Shown: one piece after another, positions 14,401-23,500 of the stretch | How the letters are laid out: every line of letters starts with the position of its first letter | Position numbering within the stretch: the stretch's first letter is position 1 | Assembly: GCA_039621445.1 (NCBI GenBank) | Contig: CP154956.1 | Span: 72,290,914-72,354,913, forward strand | Source: Euglena gracilis | Lineage: Eukaryota; Euglenida; Euglenophyceae; Euglenales | DNA length: 64,000 nt | Reading direction: 5' to 3' | Made by a program: the position numbers and the translations under genes | The notes under the pieces: generated by a model | Told to the model about the DNA's origin: nothing | Database searches by the model: none | Seen by the model: the letters and a program-made list of their open reading frames with translations, nothing else

Positions 14401-17400
14401 GCTCAGGCGGAGTTGGGGTAGTATTTATATTTGGGCGGGGAAATAAAACCTTTGGGCAAAAGGTGTGTATGTTTCCCAACCCAGTTTTGTACCCATTTTG
14501 CCAAATTCATCAATTTGAGAAGGATTCCGGCTGGCACGAAAAATGTCAAAAAAAATTACTCGAACCATAACAACACAATAAGTTTTTGGTGTTTCCGGGT
14601 TCACACCCAAACCGGTTTCTGTGGACACACTCAGCATTCTGCCTTTTTTGCAGGTTTTACCATATATGTACAAAACATATACACATATATACCACAGCCA
14701 AGTAATACCACTTGTGCCATTCTCCCCCCCCCACACACATTCGTCATCAATCTTTATCCGTTGACCACTGATTCATGGACATTGAACAGACAACCCCACC
14801 CAAACTGTCCAATTTTTTTAAAACAAAAATTCAAACCTTGAGAAAATTTGCTGCGAAATGGGGTTTGGCTCAACATAAAACAATAAAACAAAACCATGTC
14901 ATTTGCGCCGTTTCTGGCCTTTTTTTGCAGCGTTGTAGGGCCAATTGTTAGCAATATTGGGTTATTTCTTGTCACGTTTGACCAATTTTCAGGCTGGATC
15001 GAATAGTTGACAATTGATTTTTTTTTGCCACTGTGGAGAAACCCGACCAATTGTTGGCCATTTTGGACCATTGGAGTCACCCTTTTTTGCATGCACGGCA
15101 TGCCTTACCTTTTGGGGCATGCACGGCATGCAGAAAATTGGCCATGATAATTTTGGTGGTCGGGCTGACCATTGCCCATGGGTTATCGACCTCTGGCAGT
15201 GCGGACAGGGAATTCTCCGCCCTCTCTCAGACACCAGTTCAGGTGTGAACCCAATGTCTCATGCAGACCTTTTGGAATGACGCTCCTGACCACATGGGGC
15301 AGGGGGGTGGGCAGCCCCCCCACCCCCTGCTGGGCGTGGCCGCTAGGCATTGGGGTGGGCATTACCAAAAATGCAATTTATTACAAATTTTACCAAAACT
15401 TGTGAAATGGGGGATCAGATTCTTCAACAATTCCTTGACTTGAAACTGAGTACAGGGCCCATGGGCTCACGAGAATGGTTTAAGCAAAAATTTTCACCAG
15501 ATAAATTTTCTAAAAAACCTTCAGAACCCAACTTAAAACCTGGTTTCCCCAAAAATTTTTCTTGTGCAAAAGACGAAAAGAAAATATCGAAAAATTCATC
15601 AGTTCAAGAATTCAAGAAACACGAAGATGTGGCGGGGGAGTAGAAATTGTGGAAAGGTGAGTCAAATTCTCATACCATCTCCAGTGCACAGGTTCAACTT
15701 GGGTTTCGACAGACTTCCAGAGGGGTTGCGTCAGGGGTTGGTGAGGCAAATTGAGGTGCACAAGAGGCAAAAGCCAAATGGGTCGTACCTTTGTTCTCCC
15801 ATCGATGGTGGTTGCAATCATCAACAATGTGCAAGATGAGGCGTGCCAAAGTGGTGAGGAAAGTAGTGGTCATGACCAAATACTGTGGATGGAGAAAATT
15901 GTTTCAAACAAACTATCCAGAAACTCATTTGCCTTGCTTACCAAAGTGGAACAAAAGAATGGTTTGGCATCAACTTGCAGATGATGTTTATCAGAGGAAC
16001 CAGGGTTCAATCACGTTTCCTGGTGTGGAAAGATGATCGAACCCCGATTTCGTTTTTAAAACTGTCACCCAAATTCATGGGTTTCCCACACTAGACAAGG
16101 GATTCTTGCGCATCCCAACGAATTTTCGGGCTTTTGGCGTTCATGGGTGCGCCCTGGGCTTTCACAGGTGCACCATAATGCAACTGTGAACACCCAAATT
16201 GTGCCATAATGCACCCGTAATCAGCCATCGTTGTGCTATGAACCTCCAGTGATCGGAATCAGATTTTCTATTGTCTCTTCCCTCTCTTGATCACTTCCTC
16301 TTCAGCCCAATGAACACTTTTCCAATTTGATGGATGCTCAGATGTCCCACCTCCCCCCAGGCTGATGAATTTTCACAATTCTACGTGGTGCTGGGTCCCT
16401 AAGAGCCGCAGCAGTTGATTCCCTTCCGCCAATCCGCCGTTGAAGCGCGGCATCAAGCTGGAAGACATTGCTGCTGTGGAAGACGGAGCAAGTTCTGCAC
16501 GAAAAGCAGCGAAGTGGTCGGCCCACCTGAACTGGCACGTTGACCCTGCACCAGAAGGCGCGACGCTGAACCAAATCTTGTCCACTGTCCCTTCCGTGTT
16601 TCCTCCTGCGCACCCCGTTCTGATGTGTCCGCGTTGCGGTGTGCGTGACTTCCATGAGACAGATCTTGAGGTAGCCAAAAAATCTGTACGTGTTTCGTGT
16701 GCAAGAATATCATTTCCTTTGTGCAGATTTGTGTTGTGCTCGGATTTGTGAGGGCTGCCGTTGAGTTTATAAGTGTATAGGCATCGCGTTTCTCACACAA
16801 AAATTTCAACTGCTGTGTGCCAGCTGTGTTTGCCATTGGGTTGCTGTTCTCACTCAATACCACCTCCTCAGGTCGGCCTCCACCCTCTGCCTATTGGGGT
16901 TTCCTCTGTTTGCGGGTGCGCCAATTTTCGGGTCAAAAATTTTTCAGGCACCGAAAGCATTTTTATGCACGGGTGCTGGGGGGGGGGGTATCGACCAAGT
17001 CATTTTCAAGTTTTTTTTACGATTTTTCACAATTTATTGGATGTATTTTGATTATTTTTGAAGTGTTTTGATTGACTTGTTTCCCTTTATTTTGATAAAT
17101 TATGTCTTACTTTTATTAATTTTTGTTGTTTTACAAATTTTCATAATTCATTTTGATGTATTTTAATTTATTTTCCCCTGCGTTCAACTTTTCCACTTCT
17201 TCCCAAAATATTTTTGTTCCTCAGAAACCTGAGGATTTGGTGGCTGATCCCCAATTTCACGTAAAATTTGGGGCGGGCGATTCCTAATTTGGTTGGTGAT
17301 TCCAAATGCGAGCTGGTGATTCCCAATTCGATAAGGGAGTATTCAACTTTGGTCACAATTTGCCCAACAAATTCCTTTTTTAAAATATTTTTTGTTTTCA

Positions 17401-17509
17401 TGAGCGGGCAAAAAAAAAGTCAAAAAAAAAAAAAAAAAAAAAAAAAAAACAAAATAAAAAAAAAAAAAAAAAAAAAATAACATAAAAAGAAAAAAAAAAA
17501 AAAAAATAA

Positions 17510-17558
<49 letters not shown>

Positions 17559-20500
17559 TTGCGGGAAAATATGGGATGGGTGATGAACGGGTGTTTGAGC
17601 AAAATTTTGGATTTGTTGACCTCTAATTTGGCCTCCCAATGATACTTGAGACGTCACCCGACCACCTCAATGAAAATTCAAGGCAGCATATGGCTGATTT
17701 CCAGGGAACCATGGTGGTGTTACAACAATGGCGGCGGTGTGAACACCTCCAAATTGCTGTAACTCGGGCTGCACGTGGAGTTGGGGGGAAAATATTCATT
17801 CTGGGCAGCCGGATACTTCCTGCAATTTTACTTCGTTTTCGAGATATTCTGGGAAAAAATTGCCCCCCCCCCCCAAAGGCCCGAAAACAACACCAAAATG
17901 GCTGTTTGACCCACAAAAGCACGCCACAGTATGGGCTGGGCATGTCGGCAGCCAAACGACGTATTACACCCCGTTTCAAAGTTTCTTGCGAGCAGGGGTT
18001 TTCTTAAAGACCCCCGGAGGGGGGGGGTCCAGCCTCCGGCTGGCAAAAAGGCTGCTGGCTGGAAATGAGCTGCTGGCTGGACCCCCCCGGGGGTATAGGG
18101 GGGGGGGGAGGGGGGACCCGGGGCTGGAGGGGGCTGGGCTGGGCTGGGTCGATGAAAAACAAAATCTTCTAAAACATTTTTGCCATTTTCGGCATTTTGA
18201 TGGATGGAGCTTGGTCAAGGCTGGGGGGCTGTGATGGAGGAAGCTGTGATGAGAGGAAAAAATGCAGGCATAGGTGAGCTGGGCAGCCCAGTTGGCCGTT
18301 TTGCTGGCCGGCCTGCGGCCGGCTGGCCCAGCCTCCGGCCTGGCTGGACCTGACTTTATTTCACTTGAACCCCCCGGGGGGGCTCCCACCCGAATTTGGG
18401 CTGCTGGCTGGATTTGAGCTGCTGGCTGGCTGGACCCCCCCCCCCCCCGGGGGTAGGGTACCCTCCGGCTTAAGAAAACCCCTGCTTGCGAGATGTCAAT
18501 TTTCTTTGTAGTTTTTTGCGGAAGCCATAACTTCGGCTGTGTGCTGCGTTGAGGTCCCGGACATGCCCCATTTTGTGGCCAGTGCCCATCAAAAAACGAT
18601 CCACACATTCAAAACCTCACACATTTTTCGTGATTCCCCCTCCTTCCCGAGCTTTGAGCCTCTCAAAAAGCGCTCCACACAAAACCAATAAAATTTTGGA
18701 AAACGTGGATTTTGGAATTGGTTGGAAAAATGAACGGCCCGGAAGTGCTAGAACCCTGTGGAGTTCGCCTCTGGAACTTGGTGTGTTGGATTGCTCATAA
18801 AACAGGCTTCAAAAAAATATCTACATCAAATTTTGCCATCTCGACATCCAGACTTTGAAAAATTGATTTTCTTGACCCCCCCCAAAAACGACCAAAATTG
18901 GTCGTTTTGGGGTAACAAAACCAAGCCAGAACATGGGCCAGGCGTGTCGGCGGCCAAAACGGAAAATGCGGGGTGATAGAGGGTCTCCAGGGGCCCTTTC
19001 GTCTTGCAGAAACCTTCGAAATAATTTGCGTTTTCTTGATTTTTTTCAAAAAAAATTGTCCGAAAATCTCACCCCGGCGAAATGACAGCGGTTTGGACCT
19101 GAATAACTCTGGCGATTTGGGTGCCAAATGGAGGTGGTGTGGAAAACCAAAATCCAGTCGCGCACAACTAAAAGAAAAAAATTCGAGGAACGGGTCCAGC
19201 GCAGGGTTTTTTTTTTAAAAAGACCGCGGGGAAGGGGGGGTTCGCCCCCGGGTCCCGGGGGACCCACCCACTTTTCCCCGAAAATAGCCTGGGTTGGGAA
19301 TGAGAATTACATCCAGGTGGTGTGGTTTCGAATGGTTGTCAGAGACGTGTGACAATACAAGCAATTTCTGAATTTTATCGCAAAACGTGCTTTTATTCTT
19401 TTGAGTTTTGACATAGAGTGGCATAGAGGGATTGAGGAGGTTGGAAAGCCTGTCTAAACCCCCCCCCCCCAATAGAAGCACGGGTGCGCTTATAGCCGAC
19501 TGCCACCTCTGGCGGCGGGGGGTGCTCTTCTATTTGGGCCCTGCCTGCGCGATTTTTGTTGTTTTCCTTTAAAATCCCATCAAAATGGTGGGTGCGCTTC
19601 TTGTGGACTGCCCTCTTTGACGGCGGGGGGTGCGCTTTTATTTGGACCCTGCGCTTGTAGCGGCCGCGAGCTTCTATTAGGGGGGCGGGTTTACCTCTAC
19701 TTCCACCTCTATCCCTATCCCTTTTCTCTCTGTCCCTCCTTTTCTCTGGTGGTAAGCTTCATACTTACTCTAAAGAGATCCCCTGTGGTATTGCAAAAAG
19801 TGATATTATTATATTTTTAGAACTATTTGGGACCTTGGGACCCAACCCCACTGCAAATGCAAGTGGAGAAATGGGTGCCCCCCCAAAACCCACCATTGAC
19901 CGAGTGGGTGACCCCTTGATACAACTGTTTCAGTTTTCTAAAGCTAGGCCATTAATGCTTACCAGGGTCTAGAAAAATAGAACCTAAATTTGAAACACTC
20001 TCTTTGCGAGAATTCTCTGTTTGAGCAGGCACAGTAATTGAAAAAAAAATGTTCACACCTTCAACACAGGTGACCGCGATTGGGATCGTGGCGAGATATT
20101 CCTAATTGGTCTTTTGTTTTTTTTGTCAGATTTATTTGCAATTGATGGTTGAGCTGCTGTTACCAAAGGTACTCCACACTGCACATCTTTTGAAATTGTT
20201 ATTTTTTTTCCTCTGAGAAATGGACAAATTCATGGTCAGGAAATCAGTGTGGTCTTCTTTTAAAACTTTCCAAAAATGGGCCACAGACTTTTCTGAAAAC
20301 ATATTTCATGTAATCACCTGTGACTGCATCAACAGTTGTCAATTTGAAATGTAACTTGCACCTCAAAGTGCTAGTCCCAGGCACCAGCTTCACGCCCAAA
20401 CCGGCGTCTGGGACACAATTCTTGAAATTTCTACTCAGGAGAATTCCCAAGTGAACCTTGGAGATTTTGTGAAGATCTTCCCAAAATGGAGACCCCATCC

Positions 20501-23500
20501 CTAGAGATGTCAAGAAGAAAATTGAGAATAAGATGGGTTAAATTGGACATTATTTCAAACTTCAACAAGCTTGCCTTGTGCTGATTTTTTTTTGACTTGG
20601 GCAATGTGGGCAATTTTCCAGCCATCTTTTGTGGAACACAACTTGCGGCCAGCGCCACTCCTTGGCCACAGGGGGCCACATTTTGGGGCACCAATTTGGT
20701 GCCACGTTTTGCAGCAACATCTTGGGGCCAATTTGGTGCCACATCTTGGGTCCAGACCTTCGGGCAGTTTAGGGTCACATCTTGGGGTCAGTTTTGGTGC
20801 CATGGGTGGGGACAAGTTTTGGTGGCACAGGTGGGGACCTTTTTCCTTTGGGCGGTTGGGGATTGGGCAGGGACACAATACCATGCCCCCCCCCCAAGCT
20901 ATTCCCATGGGGGGGACATGAATAGCTCACTGTCATAGCACTTTTCAGAAAGAACTTCCCGAAAAAGTGCTCAAAAATCGACGTTTTTGGGACGTTTTCG
21001 GCAATTGTGCTAAAAATTGACCATTTTTTGTGAACATCCAAAAAAGTTGCCAAAAATGACCCCTTTTGGGTTGCCCGAGGGTCGGGTATGGGAATAGCTT
21101 GGGGAGGTCAACCACCCCCTCCCCATCCTGGTGGGTGGGGGTCCGACCACCCTCCACCAGTGCAAAAATTTTGACTCCAAATTTGCCTAAGCCATCAGGC
21201 TGAACAACGTGAAAAGGCAAGCTAGTGGGGCAGCAAGGGGGGCGTGCCAGTTGTACACATAAGCAACCCCCTTTTCAAAATCGGTCAAATATTTACGGTC
21301 GTGGGAAAAGTTCATCAACAGGACACGCATATCAAAAGGAGGGTTGGCAGTTGAGTTCGGGTCCCAACCTCCCCTCCCCCTCCTTGTATGGTTGAGTTTG
21401 GACCTCGACAGGAGGGTCCCGCGGGCCCCCCCTGTCCCTAGGCTCCCTCCTTGTGTTTGGCTAGTCCAGACCCCGGACCACCCCCGGGTCAATTTTTGGG
21501 CTTCGGCGCCTTCGGCACCAAAAGAAAATGGCCACTTTGAGGGGGGGGAACCAAACTTGCCAAAAGATTTTGGCCACTCTGAGGGGGGGGACACTTTCAG
21601 GGGGGTGAGGGTTATTTGCACCGTGTGCTTGTTGCAGCCCGCGCTTCAAGTGTGGGGAACCCACTTGCGTGTGGGGGAACCCTACTAGTCTGAACTAAAA
21701 TACCTCCCACCACCTTGAAACCGTGTTTGGGCCGATCGAGACTTTAAAAGTCTTAAATCTTCGCCCAAACACGGTTTCAAACCATGAACAGTGTTTTGGG
21801 CCAAGGTTTTAGGGGGGCCTGGGGGCGGGGACCGCGGCACCGAAGGCGCCGCGGTCCCCGCCCCCAGGCTCCCCCTAACACTTGGCCCAAACACAGTATT
21901 TGTCACATTGGTTCCCCCCCCAAAGTGGTCACTGTCTTTCGGCGCCTTTGGCACCAAAGACAAAATTTGACCCCCCCCCCAAAGTGTAACCAAGAGTGGC
22001 CGTTTTGGGGTCCCATAGCGCCTGGAGGGTGGCCATTTTGGAGGGGGTGAGGTATTGTGCCGCCGCCTCCGTGTGCTTCTATTTGGACCCTAGGCGCGCA
22101 ATTTTTGCTGATTTCCTTTAGAAATCCCATCAAAATGGGGCGGTGCGCTTGCAGTGGGCTGCACCTTCGGCCGGCTGGACCCCCCCTCGGGGGGTTGATT
22201 GAAAGCTGTGGGCTTTGAAGGGGGGCAAAAATCTCCTTCCCTACACCTGTGGGATCGTTTTCTTTGATTTTGGCCCATTTCAGGCGCAAAGCGCCAATTT
22301 TTTGACACAAAGTTGACACGCAAAAGTGGTTGAGGATGGAATTTTTTCAAGGGCATCCAGAAATGCCTGCCAAACCACATTTCGCGGCTGGGGACAATCA
22401 AACAAAGCCACACAAAAATAAAATGCCAAGCTTGTCCAAGAAATGTGCATTTGCAAAGCAAACCACAAATGATGAAGGCATGCATGGATGGAAGAAGCAA
22501 ACCTCAAGTGCCAAAAGCAGCCGCACGGATGGCCCATTTCGGAGTAGAGTCCAAATGTACCAAATGGACATGGTGATGTCAACACTTCCTGCAAAAGTGT
22601 GAAAAGCATCCCTGTACAAATGGCCATTTTCGGAACCACCCCCAAGCGCCAACCCCCGGAAACAGACGAAAAAATTGACACCAAAGATGGCTTCTTTGGG
22701 CCAAAAGAAGACCTCATTTTTTCTTCAAATTTTTACGCATTTGGGACCGGTTTTGGACATTTTTCAGTAGCACAATTGGGACCCCTCTCTGACCCAATCC
22801 AGAACTCCGGGCCCCAATGGTTTATCCCTTTTGGGAAGCAAAAAAGTTCTGTCATCAAATGAAAATGCAAACAAATGGAAATTTTCTTCACCAAATGAAG
22901 TTTTTGGACAAAGGAAAGCCAGGCAGTCGAGTTCGGGTCCCAAACCCCCCTCCCCCCCCTATCTGGTTGAGTTCGGACCTCGACGGGGGGTCCCGCGGGA
23001 CCCTACCCCTGTACCTGGGCTCCTGCATTGTTTTTTGATAGTCCAGCCCCCTCCCCCCTCCCCCCCTCGACCCCCCCATGTGCTTGGGCCCCAAATGCAT
23101 TGTAAAAAAATGTGCCAATGAAAATGAAACACACTTCATGCGTGGCATTTTAGGACTTGTGGGCATTATTCTTGTGCGTGATTTTGGCCAAGTGGCCATT
23201 ATTTTCACGTGCCAGCGCGAAAATAATGGGGGAAAAAGTGAAAATAGTGAAACCTTGCCCCTTGATCTTGAACAAAATCAAGAGGGGGCGTAGCATTGGG
23301 TAACTTTCGAAAGATTGGGAAATATGTTTCATTTCAGAAATATTTTGGAAATATTTCGAAAAATGAGAAATACCACCCCCCCCCCTTTATTTGAGCACAC
23401 CCACGGGCCAACGGACCCCCCAAATGCTCAAATAAGGGGGGGGTCAAATAAGGGGGGGGGTCAAAAAATCCTTTAGAAAAGGGGCAAAAAAAATTTCGGC

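Larger units (their letters stand above)
10723..20456 (-). other. HRD1 intron 5 (9.7 kb), host of several mobile elements
   Basis: The longest HRD1 intron. It carries C-tract words (11265-11680), a telomere-like run, a complete 1329-bp transposon, an orphan coding-like stretch, a recombinase fragment, a poly-A run and an hAT-type miniature element. Between these I see no exon on the minus strand. Confidence 0.65.

Noticed and set aside
17343-17657. Poly-Phe frame on the minus strand.
   Set aside because: Translation of the poly-A tract.
20244-20456. Minus-strand frame continuing from HRD1 exon 5, which at first looked like a trafficking protein (coatomer or TRAPP type).
   Set aside because: The similarity was weak and the stretch is better explained as intron downstream of the exon 5 donor at 20456.
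22090-22500. Overlapping open frames on both strands (about 90-145 codons).
   Set aside because: They surround HRD1 exon 4 but show no further similarity or consistent splice phase.
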